Assembly: GCA_011799875.1 (NCBI GenBank)
Contig: CM022301.1
Span: 327,502,929-327,566,928, forward strand
DNA length: 64,000 nucleotides
Source: Thinopyrum elongatum
Lineage: Eukaryota; Streptophyta; Magnoliopsida; Poales; Poaceae
Direction of reading: 5' to 3'
The notes below the pieces were generated by a model. It did no database searches. It was given only the letters and a program-made list of their open reading frames with translations, and was not told the origin of the DNA. The position numbers and the translations under genes were made by a program. Positions 19,892 through 31,702 of this stretch are shown one piece after another (the first letter of the stretch is position 1; each line of letters begins with the position of its first letter).

Positions 19892-22132
19892 ATCTCCCGC
19901 TTTTGGTGCATTGATGACAACGTGGTTAGAACATGGCATCAAAGATATGAAATATTTCAATAGCCATGCGACAAAAGATTGATCATGGGAGCTCCCCCTA
20001 TACGTGTGCAAGGAAAAGAATATGCTTGATAATTCACCAAGCACACATATATGAGGCTCCCTCTAGATCAATAAAGACAAGGCATGTGATCAACAATATG
20101 AACCTATACCGGTGCCTAGATCACATGCCAAGGTGTGGTGAGCAAGAAACATGAGACAACATAATAAGCACAATATGATCTTAGCATGCAAGGTTCAAGA
20201 TAAATACTAGAGTCTCACGAGCTAACACAAGTAGCTCATTACCACACCAAGGAAGCAAATAAGAGTATCTCAAGCCAACTAAAGCATCAAAGCGAAATAA
20301 ACCACGAGGCTTGAGATCTCAACACACACTAAACAGAAACACAACCACTTCTCCCCCTTTGTCATCAAGACAACAAAAAGGGCAAAGGCAACACAAAGAC
20401 CCACTAGACAAGAGGAGGAGCACTCGAAGCATCATCATCATCATCAAACCGCCATCCTTCCATCGGAAAGGAACGAGTTGTGGCCTCACTGTCGTTGTCC
20501 TCGGACCCTGGGCCAATCTCCTCACCAGCTGCAGCCCTCTCTGCCTTCTTCTGACGCCTCATGAGCTAGTCCTTGTTGACCTCCTTAACCTAACGGCGCT
20601 GAATAGACTGACACATCTTGAACAAGTTGCTCATGGTCTTGAACAAAGACTTCTTCTCTCGTCTGGTGAAAACAGCCTCAGAATCTTCCTTCTTGCCCTT
20701 ACCACGAGGGATCCATGCAGTGGAGGACATACCAGGAGTGTAGGTGGCACGATCTTCAGGCCTAGGATTGTGCCCCTTCTTGGGAGGCACATATGGCGCA
20801 GGAGCAGCAGGAGTCCAGTTGGAGTTGCGCTTGGGAACAGAAGTCTTGTACTGAGAGGTGTACTTAGCTAGGCAGACAGACTCAATCAACGCCTGGATGA
20901 ATGGAGCATAGATCAAAGACTTGTTCTCTTGCACACACTGACGAAGCTCATAGAACATGAAGTCCATAACATCTACTCTCTTCTTCTTATGCAGGTACAC
21001 AAAGACATCCAACATGGAACTCCGTATGTTGTGAGAATCACCGGCCTTTGGTGTGAGAGTATACCTCAGGATATGGTGCATTTTATCATAGAGAGGCACA
21101 AGGTCTTTGATGGAACCGGTGACAAAAGACTTCTCTTGCTTGTAGGCGAATGCAATCTCATCCTTGGTGTGCTGTCCACTCTCACAAACCCTACCAAACT
21201 CATCAGTTGCCTCTTCTTCAACAATGAACGGGTAGGGAATAATCTCAGAAAACTTGGCCATAGGGGCAGAGCACCGATGTGTCCCAGACATCCAAGTGAG
21301 GGTGTGAGCAAAATCATTGGAGAAGCACAAGGTGGTGAAGAACTGCATCACAAGATCCTCATTGTACGGATGGTTGAATGTGACAAAAGGAAGGAGCCCC
21401 AACCTCCCAAGAGCCGAATATACACCCGGATAGAGATGATCATTGTCCCAGAGACTCTCAACATTAATCTGCTTGTGCGGAGCAAACTTCTTGGCCTTGG
21501 TCATGAGCAACTCATGGTACACTCTTTGTTGAAACTCATTCTTGAACCGGGGATCCACTCCCACAGCTATGGCAGCAGCATATGGATGACTCTGTATTTC
21601 AGCCCAAAGCTCTGGCTTGGTCCATTTTGCAAGAGGAAGCCCCCTAATATCCCACCCCTGGGAATGGCTTGCTCAGGACTAGACATCTCTCCTTCATCTT
21701 CATCTTCATCACCTTCATCAACAAGATCATCGTCAGACTCTATCTCTACATCTGCTGGGTTGACATAGTGAGCATCGTCCTGAGAGTCATACTATTCCTC
21801 GGAATCATCGGGGCCTCAACAACGGGCTGCTTAGTGACTGCACGACGAACACGGCCCTGCCCTGACCCTAACTGCTGCCCAATGCCTTCAGATGGATGGC
21901 GACGAGCAACAATGAACTCCTTGGAACTTGCCTTTGGGCGTTTGCGACAGAGCTCGGCCCTCTTGTCAGTGGAGTCTGAAACACACAAACACGAACACCA
22001 CAACACGCAAGGGACACAAATGAGTACAAGTGTTGGAGATGATGGGCGACGAAAAGAACAGAATAGAACTAGGGCAGACCCACTCTGTGTACCCCGTGCA
22101 CACGGGGTTAGACTCTCATGGGCACGGGGTCC
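19892..22132 (-). mobile_element. Domain B: 3' internal part of a non-autonomous element sharing the Copia A LTR
   Basis: The polypurine tract CCAAAAGCGGGAGAT at 19892-19906 (minus) abuts the LTR. A second purine tract, AAAGGGGGAGAA, lies at 20349-20360, just past the end of the B reading frame. The interval 19907-20403 is non-coding 3' region. The upstream end is cut at 22133 by element C. It has no RT or integrase; the one recognisable product is a gag-like plant transposon protein. Confidence 0.78.
20404..21975 (-). pseudogene. Domain B gag-like / putative plant transposon protein
   Basis: The main frame from 21564 encodes VDPRFKNEFQQRVYHELL and then HLYPGVYSALGRLGLLPF. This resembles the putative plant transposon protein family found in Triticeae non-autonomous retroelements (recognition only). 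The same frame continues past two amber stops (20590-20592 and 20566-20568, both where Gln would fit) to an acidic tail ending at TAG 20404-20406. Upstream, an acidic stretch is displaced by small indels near 21655 and 21800 and has an in-frame TAG. A likely splice acceptor, GTTTCAG, at 21976-21982 suggests this is the last exon. The function is unknown; particle assembly is a guess. Confidence 0.66.
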
Positions 22133-23542
22133 TGATAACCCACAAGTATAGGGGATCGCAATAGTTTTCGAGGGTAGAGTATTCAACCCAAATTTATAGA
22201 TTCGACACAAGGGGAGCCAAAGAATATTTGTAAGTATTGGCAGCTGAGTTGTCAATTCAACCACACCTGGAGATTAAATATCTGCAGCAAAGTGATAAGT
22301 AGCACAATAACATGATAGTTTTGGTAGCAGTGATAATAGTAGAAATAACGGTAACAGTGATAGCAATGATTTTGTAGCAAGTATAAAAGTAACAACAGCA
22401 GTAGTAACTTAGCAAGAACAATATGTGGAAAATTTGTAGGCATTGGATCGGTGAATTCGTTGGATGATATTCATCATATAACAGTCATAACCTAGGGCGA
22501 TACAAAACTAGCTCCAGTTCATAAATATAATGTAGGCATGTATTCCGTAAATAGTCATACGTACTTATGGAAAGAACTTGCATGGCATCTTTTGTCCTAT
22601 CCTCCCGTGGCAGCGGGGTCCATAAGGAAACTAAGGGATATTAAGGCCTCCTTTTAATAGAGAACTGGAACGAAGCATTAGCACATAGTGAATACATGAA
22701 CTCCTCAAACTACGATCATCACTGGAAAGTATCTCGATTACTGTCACACCGGGGTTTACGGATCATAACACATAATAGGTGAATATTACTTGCAAGATCG
22801 GATCTAGAACATAGATATAATGGTGATAACATAAACGGTTCAGATCTGAAATCATGGCACCCGGGCCCAAAGTGTCAAGCATTAAGCATGGTAAAGTCAT
22901 AACAACATCAATCTCAGAACATAATGGATACTAGGGATCAAGCCCTAACAAAACTAACTCAATTACATGATGAATCTCATCCACTCCTCACCGACCAGCG
23001 AGCCTACGAAGGAATTACTCACTCCCGGTGGGGAGCATCATGGAATTGGCGATGGAGAAGGGTTGGTGATGACGAAGATCAAAGATCCCCCTCTCCGGAG
23101 CCACAAACGGGCTCCAGATATGGCCTCCCGACGAAGAACAGGAGGTGGCGGCGGCTCCATATCGTGAAACATGATAATTCTTTCTCCCTGATTTTTCTCT
23201 CCAAAAATAGGATTTCATAGCGTCGGAGTTAGGGTCTGCGGGGCCACCAGGTGGGCACAACCCACCTGGGCGCGCTTGGAGGGGGCGCGCCCTGGTTGGT
23301 TCTGCTCACCCAGGGCCCCCCCTCCGGTGGTTCTTGGCTCCAGTATTTTTCTTTTATTCCACAAAAATTCTCCAAAAAGTTTCGTTCCATTCTGAGAACT
23401 TTTATTTCTGCACAAAAACAACACCATGGCAGTTCTGCTGAAAACATCGTTAGTCCGGGTTAGTTTCATTCAAATCATGCAAATTAGAGTCCAAAACAAG
23501 AGCAAAAGCGTTAGGAAAAGTAGATATGCCGGAGACGTATCA
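22133..23542 (-). repeat. Element C 3' LTR (1410 bp)
   Basis: The plus strand starts TGATAACCCACAAGTATAGG and ends GGAGACGTATCA. The purine tract right of it shows minus orientation. It contains an inverted-repeat segment around GGCGCGC words at about 23250-23300. Confidence 0.84.
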
Positions 23543-25657
23543 ACTCCCCCAAGCTTAAACCTTTGCTTGTCCTCAAGCAATTTAGTTGATAAACTGAAAG
23601 TGAAAAAGAAAAACTTTTATGAACTCTTTTGTTCTTGTTTACATAAATAAGCTTAAGTAGCACCCAGGTTTTCAGCAAAGATTATAACTAACCATGTCAA
23701 CAATAACTCTTATAAATTATATTAACTCATATCAATGGCATAAGCAACTAGCGAGCAATAATAAAATATCTCAAATGACAACACTTTGTCAAAACAGTCG
23801 TGATATAATATGACAACAGTGGTATCTCGCTAGCCCTTTCTGAGACTGCAAAACATAAATGCAGAGCACCTCCAAAGTTCAAGCAGCGACTAAACATTGT
23901 AATTCATGGTAGAAAAGATCCAGTCATGATGCAGCCAACATGAGCTATACACAATGCATGAGGATGACAATAGTGCTCTCAGATCTGGCGCTTATTTGAG
24001 ACGGTAATGACACAACATAAAATTAAATAGATAATCCCTTCGCAGAGGGAAGTAGTGATTTGCAGCGGTGCTAGAGCTTAGATTTTTAAAACAGAGATAA
24101 ATGAAATTTTGAGAAATGCACCCTTCCTGTTCACGTCACGACGAAAAGTTATCAATATCTTCCATGCTAAACACATTAGTGGTGGTTTTCAAGCGATAAA
24201 AGTAAAGGTTTACTCCCCCTCCACCAACAAACACACTCCACGGCTAGCCGAATCCATGGGTACCATCCATACCAACATCATTCCTGGGGGAGTTTTGTTT
24301 AATTATTTGCAATTTTTGATTTTGGGACAGGGAATCCCTATTACCACCCCTCTTGTGCAAGGAGGAGTGAATAAACACTCATCATGAGAATAACCCGCTT
24401 AGCATTGAAGATACTGACTACCCCCTGTCACTCTATGAACAATCCAAGCACACAAAAATGGATGTTTATTTGAAGTTTTTAGAGGTGGCACATGCAAATT
24501 TACTTAGAACGGTAGGGTAATACCGCATATAGGTAGATATGGTGGACTCATCTGCGATAACTTGGGTTTTAGGGTTTGGATGCACAAGCAGTATTCCTGC
24601 TTAGTACAGGGGAAGGCTAGCAAATAGGTTGAGAAGTGGCCAGCTAGAGAGCGAAAACGGTCATGAACATGCATTATGCATAAGTAACATTGGATACTAG
24701 CATGAGTAGGATATGAACACCATGAACATAAATATCATAGAGGCTACGCTGATTTTGATTCAACTACATGCATGAACATGTGCCAAGTCAAGACACTTGA
24801 ACATTTAGAGGAGGATACCATATCATCATACGACATCACAATCATTTTAATGCATGTTGACATCCAAGATAAATCATTATCCACTCCTAACTACTTAAGC
24901 ATGGTATGAGAAACTATAATCTCTAATTGTCATTGCAAACATGTTTGATCGTAATAGGCTGAATCATGGATACTAGGTTAAACATATTTACAAAAACAGA
25001 ACAAGTTGAGTTCATAACCGTTTCTCTCTGCCACAGCCAGTTCATCAAATATCGTCATTATTGCCTTTCACTTGCACGACCAAATGATATGAAAATAATA
25101 ATAGTACAAGAGTGCCGTGGACTAAGCTGGAATCTGCAAACATTTTATTCAAAAAGGAGAAGACAAGGTAATATGGGCTCTTTGTTAGATCAATATCAAT
25201 GCATATGAGAGCCACTCAACATTTTCATCGTGGTCTTCTCCTTGGTATGACTCAATAAAAGGAAAAAAAATCAGAGAAACACACTAAAATATTTTTGGAG
25301 TTTTTAGTTTTTCTTGAAGAAAGCAAATTAAAGAAAAAGAACAAAAACAAGAAAAATTATTTACACGGGAGAGCTCCCAACAAGCAAGAGAAGAACAAGG
25401 AAATCTTTTTGGGTTTTCTTTTTATTACTACAACTAGCTAAACTAGAAAGAAAAACCGAAAAGAAGCAAGAAACATTTTTTTTATTTTTTCAAAGTTTTT
25501 CAAACACACAAGAAGAAAGCGAGAAAATAAATCTAGCATGGATAATACAATGAAAAAGTGTGAACACCAACAACTGGAATGAAATGTGTGAACATGAATG
25601 TAATGTCGGTGGAAATACGTACTCCCCCAAGCTTAGGCTTTTGGCCTAGCTTGGTAA
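23543..25657 (-). other. Element C 3' non-coding region with two polypurine tracts
   Basis: ACTCCCCCAAGCTTA (minus: TAAGCTTGGGGGAGT) occurs at 23543-23557 against the LTR, and identically at 25621-25635, just past the ORF2 stop. Between them I see no gene. A stretch near 25255-25520 is A-rich low complexity. Confidence 0.74.
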
Positions 25658-26662
25658 TCACCATCCGTGGCCTGCATAATAGTTAGAGTTGTAGCTCAGG
25701 GAGGCTCTTGGTGTAGCCTCCTTGGCCTGCCAAGCAGCCACAACCTCCGCATTGTGTGCATGGGCCTCGTTCTCAAAAACATAATACCTTCCTTTGCTGT
25801 GAAAATCAAAGAGAGCAGGCACAGGCAAAAAGGTATGCACAATGGATTTTTTATTGAACCGTAAGTTATAAGTATAATCATTGATTTTGCCCTTAAGGAA
25901 CTTATGGCGCTTCATGGCCTCAAAGTCTAAGTACTAAGTTGGTAGGATAGGGTCATTAGGCCAAGGTGATACACCCAGCTTCTTTGCTAAACGTGAAGCA
26001 TAAATCCCACCATAAAAATATCCACTACTAGCGTTGTGTTGCAGTCTGCGTGCAACAATCGCTCCAAGGTTAAAGGTGTTATCGCCGTATAGTGCACGGC
26101 GTAAAATAGCAAAGTCGGGAGCACTAAGTGCACCAACCTTTTCTCTAGCAACTAAACACTTAGCGATGAATAGAGCAAAATAATGCACAGAAGGAAACTG
26201 CAAACTAGCTGCAGTAACACTCGACATGCCTCTCTCATCTCCCACTAATAGAGTGTGATAAAAGTCCTCAAACTCTGCAGGCCTAGGCTCTCTTATTTCC
26301 CCATCAGAAGGGATCAAGCATACATTGCAAAAATCAGTGAGTGGCATCTAACGGGTTTCAACATATAAATTAAACTGCACCTCAGGGGGGTTATGCCTAC
26401 TCAGAAAATGAAAATTTTGCACAAAGGAATTTGTAAGGAGATGGTATTGTTCACACTCAGCTGCGATGAAGTCGGTGAGACCAGCATTAGCAGCAAATTG
26501 TGCGAACTCTTGACGGATCCCGGCTCCATCCATGAAGGGGTTATGCGGCCATTCGCATGGCCGCACCTCCGCCCTTCTCCGAGTATGGAGGTCATTGTCC
26601 GATGATTCCCCAATGACTCCCTTAGAGCTCTTATTGGAGACAAACTTCCTAAAAAAACTCAT
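25658..26662 (-). pseudogene. Element C ORF2, protein of unknown function
   Basis: One minus-strand frame of about 335 codons, starting MSFFRKFVSNKSSKGV and ending at 25658. It is broken by in-frame TAG codons at 26348-26350 and about 25932. At the first, CAG (Gln) is a plausible original codon. The protein is globular-looking with no membrane segment and no motif of RT, integrase or protease. It begins with a basic stretch, then an acidic one, and has an aromatic-rich middle (HYFALFIAKCLVAREK). It sits downstream of PR where pol would be. I recognise it as a protein type seen in other Triticeae retroelements but know no function. Confidence 0.68.
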
Positions 26663-27449
26663 CTTATTCCTATGAACAAAGTTCTGAAAATTTTAGTCCA
26701 CAAAATTTTTGTCAACAAACTTCACAAGAATGAAAGCAACTACTCATAAGGTGGCATAGAGGCTATATTGAGCATTAAAACAACTTAGAACTCTAAGAAT
26801 TCAACATGCAAGCTCATCTACAGCAGCACCAAGAGTAGCTAATTATTCAAAATATAAACTACTAAAGCAAAAACTAATTGTTGCAATGGAGGAGTCACAT
26901 ACCAAGTAGCAATCCCCCAAAATAGTTTCGAAAATAGAGCTTCGAGCAAAGAGATCGAAATCCACGGGTTTGAGAGCAAGAAAGCGAGAGAGAGAGAGAG
27001 CAATGGTGATTTTTTCTGGAGGTAGGTGATGACATGGGCTAAAGAGATAAGTGAGGGGGCCCACGTGGGGACCACAACCCACCAGGGCGCGCCTGGGGCT
27101 GCTGGCGCGCCCACGTGGGTTGTGCCCACCTGGTGCACCCCCCTCTGATGTTATTTGTACTAAAAATTCAGAAATATTCAGAAAAAATCATATTAAATTT
27201 TCAAGGCATTCTGAGAACTTTTTATTTTTCGGTCATTTTTATTCCACGGGAAATTCAGAAAACAGACAAAACATGGCATTTTATTTTATTTCACTAAGAA
27301 AAACAGAAAACAAAAGTTGGGAGCAGAAGGTTGTGCTTACTAAATTCATCAACTTCATACCTCTAAAAAATGATCCATTAATAAGGTTGATCAAGTCTTA
27401 TTAACAACCACCTTCGATTAGCATGAAACCGAAGAACTTCTGTAAAACA
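26663..27449 (-). promoter_or_regulatory. Spacer upstream of ORF2 resembling part of the element's own LTR
   Basis: 27051-27240 resembles 23230-23420 of the LTR. Both have GGTTGTGCCCACCTGGTG-type words, GGCGCGCC inverted repeats and, on the minus strand, AAAGTTCTCAGAATG after an A-rich tract. Downstream on the minus strand is a CT repeat (about 26980-27000). A possible donor GTATGTG (about 26898) and acceptor TTTTCAG (about 26690) lie ahead of the ORF2 ATG. Together these look like a promoter, leader and leader intron for ORF2. No convincing TATA box was found. Confidence 0.45.
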
Positions 27450-27707
27450 CTAAGTTACCTCAACGGGGATATGCATGTCCCCAACAATAAGCATTTCATA
27501 TTTCTTTTTGATAGTAGGTAAAGGTAGTTGAAAACTTCCAATAGTGAGTCTCAGAGATTTTTCAATAACATTAATACCATTCACTTGGAATTGTTTCTTC
27601 GGAAAGTGCACCGTATGTTCATTACCATTGATATGAAAAGTGACCTTGCTTTTATTGCAATCAATAACAGCCCCTGCAGTATTCAAAAAGGGTCTACCAA
27701 GGATAAT
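27450..27707 (-). pseudogene. Element C protease, C-terminal part
   Basis: Reads GRPFLNTAGAVIDCNKS at its start, the C-terminal flap-to-helix part of a Gypsy retropepsin, then about 60 residues to a stop at 27450. Its upstream codons lie across D (47140-47158) and then F (57345 onward). With both removed, the frame is continuous. Confidence 0.82.
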
Positions 27708-28045
27708 TGCTACTTCTTGAGCTTGCGTTGGTTTTTCCCTTGAAGAGGAAAGGGTGATGCAGCAAAGTAGAGATAAGTATTTCCCTCAGTTTGAGAACCA
27801 AGGTATCAATCCAGTAGGAGGTACAAGAAAGTCTCCAATCTATGCACCTGCACAAACAATCAAACACTTGCACGCAATGCGATAAAGGGGTTGCCAATCC
27901 CTTCACGGTCACTTGCAAGGATGAGATCTGATAGAGATAGATATAAAAGATTACTAAAACATAAAACAAAGTAAAAACAAATAAATTGCAGCAAGGTATT
28001 TTTGGGGTTTTTGGTTTATAGATCTGAAAATACATGATGGAAAAT

Positions 28046-31000
28046 TGTGGCGCCCCGCCTGATTACCACTGTAGCCAGACGGTCGCCACGCATACCAGCC
28101 CAGGAAATTACTCTGGCATGCGCGTTTACAACAAGTATCATGAACACATGCATTTCTATTAATGGATATATAAGTCTTACATGATATGTTACAAGAGGTG
28201 ATGGCAGCGAAAATGCTCTATCTAAGGCAGCATGGTCCTGGTGCGGCTCCAATCCATAGGGATCTGACTGGGTTACTCTCCTAGCCTGCGAACGCTCCGG
28301 CTCCTCGTCGACGGGCGACGGATCCTTATGTGAACCTGGCCACATTGAAGGCCGCTGAGTACTTTTGAATGTACTCGCAAGCAAACCAAACTAACATATA
28401 CACCAAGCAAAGCAATCCATGGCATTCAAGCATGCATTTGTTATTAGAGCAATATTAATTATCATGGCATAACTAGCTAGCAATATTAATTATCATGTCA
28501 TAACAGGAGTATCCCGTGTGATACTAAAGTAAAGTAAAGCATGGCAAGTGAATAATCCATCCTCCAAACATTCTCAGGATCCCATCCAAACCTTAACCAG
28601 ATCCAACTTACTCTCTTCCGGGTTGCCTCACAACCCTCAGAATATTCACAAGCCACTGAGTACCTCAGGGCATAAGACGAGTTCTTCCATCATTATTATC
28701 ACTGTTCCGGTTGACCACCTAGAGAGGTCTGGATGGACTGTCCAATACCGTGGACACGGCTATTCGAATAGATTTTACACTCTGCAGAGGTTGCGCACTT
28801 TACCCCCACCATGGAGCACCTGACCTTGTGATCCCATTCGGGTGGACCAGGGTTGCTCCAACGAAACCTGCCTAACCCGTGACTCCTCCACCATATCACC
28901 GACGATCATCCTCCCCCGGAGTCCTGCCCTGGGTGGCCCCTGTGTCACCTCGTGACACCTGCCATGTCGTGGCCAAACAAAACTGTCCCAAACGGGGACT
29001 CCCGGGTAAAACAATCAACTGGGCTCACAAGGTTATCGCCGCCTACCGGGCCAGGGTAGCGCGCACGCATAACCTTCCCTAGTTGGCGGTACTGATAAAA
29101 GAGCACGCGATCAGACCAAGTCAAGGCCATCCCATACCAGCAAATGTGGTTGCACGGATAAGTCCGAACATGTGACTCTGGATCAACCGACTAGGTTTAG
29201 CTTTAGCCAGTATTTAGCAAGCATGGTTGTTTATCACAATAACTTAACATGGCAGTAGCTATGCATGGGGTAACAATTGTGGAAACATAACTACCTATCT
29301 TCATATAACATCACAACAAATCATTAGTGAAACAGGATTAAATAGCAAGTTATCATTTTACAAGTTCTAGCTGTAAGTTACGACCATCGGAACCCTTGCA
29401 CAAAACCGGCAAAGAAACCAGTAGCCACCAGAACGGTCTTTATAACTCAGATCTGGGACATTACCGGAATAACTCAACCCCAGCTCAAGACGGCTGGAAA
29501 GCAGCTCAGAGCATGAGACGGTGTTGATAAGAAGAATGTAGCAGGTCCCTAAGACGACCGAGAAACAACTCAGAGCATAGGGTCACTGCTACGAAAAGAA
29601 ATTCAACAGCTGCCCGCGACGGCCGAAAAGTAGCTCAGAACATGGACAGTTGCTGACAAGAGAAATAAAAGTCGGCATCCACCTCGGACGGCCGGAAACA
29701 GCTCAGAACACAAGCGTGGTGCTGTCACCGAAGAAAGTGCAAGCAAGGGTTTGTCAGAGTCACATACAGCTCACTACTACACAAACAAGAACAAGCATAT
29801 TAATTTAAACATGCAAGAAATATCACAGAGCAATGCTTTAGGGCATATATCAGATGGTCGGCTTGCCTGGGGGCCGATGAATACTCCGGGAAGAGTGCGA
29901 TAGCCTCGCAGGAATATCCGATGGAAAAGATTCCCTCTCGGAGGGGCTGAACGAAGGGCAAGGGTGAAATGGTCATTTTCATAGTGTGGAAATATTATGA
30001 AAGTGACCTCATCAGAACGAGCTCAAAGAGATGAGGAAGTGGGCATTGGTTTCACCTCGATCGGAGCTGCGAGCGAAAAGATGTGATGGTTTGACTGCCA
30101 AGGACCTATGTGTAAATATTTAAATTGCACAGAGGTCCTCAACAGTTTTTTCTGCAGAAAATATTAAAAGGAACTGCGCCCTGGGCCGACTTGGGCCGAA
30201 AGTGGCCGAGCCTGGGCTGCCACGAAGCAGCCGCCGCTGCTGTTGTAGATGGGCCGGCCCACTGCGCTGCCCCTTCAAATAGGAAAAACAGAGGAGGGGG
30301 TTTGGGCCACCGACAGGGGAGGCCCACCCATCGGGGTCGTCTCCTTCCTCGCGCGCGCTAACCAGAGGAGTAGAGGCGGCATCGGTCAGCGATTGCCAGC
30401 GTCACCGGCCACCTTTTGCAACGCCCGGCACATGGGCGTGCTTAGGAAAGCGAGCAGCATCCACCCACGTAGCTCACGGGTGCCGGGGTGCTCGGAAGCG
30501 AATGGGACACCGGCCGCAGCGGATGGCGGCACTGGTGAGACCGGGCCTGAGGCCACGGGCATCCCGGGAGCAAAAAGGAGACAGGGGTGGTGCCGCGATG
30601 GTGGTGGTGGTCTTCCGGTGGTGCTGGAGGAGCAAGGGAGGCTCGGGTGAGGAGAATGGTGGCGGGGCAGTGGGGTGAGCTCACTAGAAATCCGAGCGCT
30701 CCGGCGAGGATTTCGGTCGAGCGCAGGCACTGGAGTGGACTAGGGGTAGAGGGGAGTGCTCTGAGATGCTGAGAGAGCTTGGGGCTCGGCTATTTATAGC
30801 CGGCCGAGGCGAGACGATAACCACGGCTGCCGTGGCGTCCTTAGCCGGATACTGGAGCTCGGGGACACGCGGAGGAAGGGCGAGATGTCGGCAGGGCCTC
30901 GGGAGCATGGAGAAGCCGGCAGTGGATTCGGGAGAGCTCCTGTTGGAGGTATACGGCGGCGACCGCGTGCGAACAGTGGTGGAGTAATGGCGGTTGTCGC

Positions 31001-31172
31001 GGCGCGGCGGAGAATAGGACGGAGGGGGAAGTGACCAGAGATGAGGGTGTGGACGATGGGGAGTCAGGTCAGCACAAAATGGCAGGGTACGGTTGCCGGA
31101 GCTGGCCTACCCGGCGAGGACAGAGCGCAGAACGCCTGTTTGGCTCTGCGACCGCGTGGTCACCATGGGTAC
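28046..31172 (-). other. Element E, downstream (R/U5-side) part
   Basis: 3.1 kb with no supported gene. 30125-30990 is G+C-rich and stop-poor on both strands, giving short conflicting ORFs of Pro/Arg/Gly/Ala composition. Around 29460-29710 a purine-rich motif with AACTCAGAGCA- or AGCTCAGAACA-like words and GACGGC/GACGACCG recurs at roughly 60-bp intervals. Confidence 0.55.
30791..30798 (-). promoter_or_regulatory. TATA box of element E
   Basis: GGCTATAAATAGCC on the minus strand. The sequence after it (CCCAAGCTCTCTCAGCATC) looks like a plant transcription start region. It divides E into about 1.7 kb U3 and 2.7 kb downstream. Confidence 0.6.
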
Positions 31173-31702
31173 TGTTGGGGATATAGCTATTGGGTATGAC
31201 CCGCCCAGGAGGGGTCGGGTCATGCCATTGGCGGTTCATAATGAAGAGGCCCAAGAAGAGATGGCGGTTCAGGAAGCAAGCTTATTGAAGGCCCAGGACC
31301 CGGAGGAGACTTGAGGCCCGCGGGCGTAAACTGCCATATGTTTAACTTATACGTTAAGGAAAGTGTAGTTCTGTTACCGAGCCGGACACGTTGTGTATGA
31401 GCCGGCCGGGACTCTGTAAGCCGCTGGGCATCAGCCTGTGTATATAAAGGGGTGACCCGGCGGCGGGTTAGGGGAGAGAGACAACAAGTCGAGAACTAGG
31501 TCAAACGTATTCGCTCCCTGGTAATCGAAACCCAAGAAATACAACCTAAAGCAGGAGTAGGCCTTTACCTCGTTGAGAGGGGCTGAACCTGGGTAAACTC
31601 TGTGTCCCTTGTCCCGTTTTAACCCCTTCAAGCTAACCTCGTCGCGATGGCTCCACACCTAAGTCCTTATACTAGGACATCTGCCGTGACAATTCCACGA
31701 CA
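31173..31702 (+). repeat. G 5' LTR (530 bp)
   Basis: TGTTGGGGATATAGC ... CCACGACA. A TATA box (TATATAAA) lies at 31441-31448. The first ATG after it in the predicted transcript is at 31647, inside the LTR and in frame with gag-pol. Confidence 0.94.

Noticed and set aside
22252..22443. Minus-strand Leu/Tyr-rich peptide resembling a membrane segment
   Set aside because: Lies within the C LTR in a GTAGTAA/GATAATAG-type low-complexity stretch; no start context or conservation visible.
30125..30990. Possible host gene exon in the G+C-rich part of element E
   Set aside because: Short conflicting ORFs without domains. The TATA box and leader-like sequence are explained by the LTR of E.
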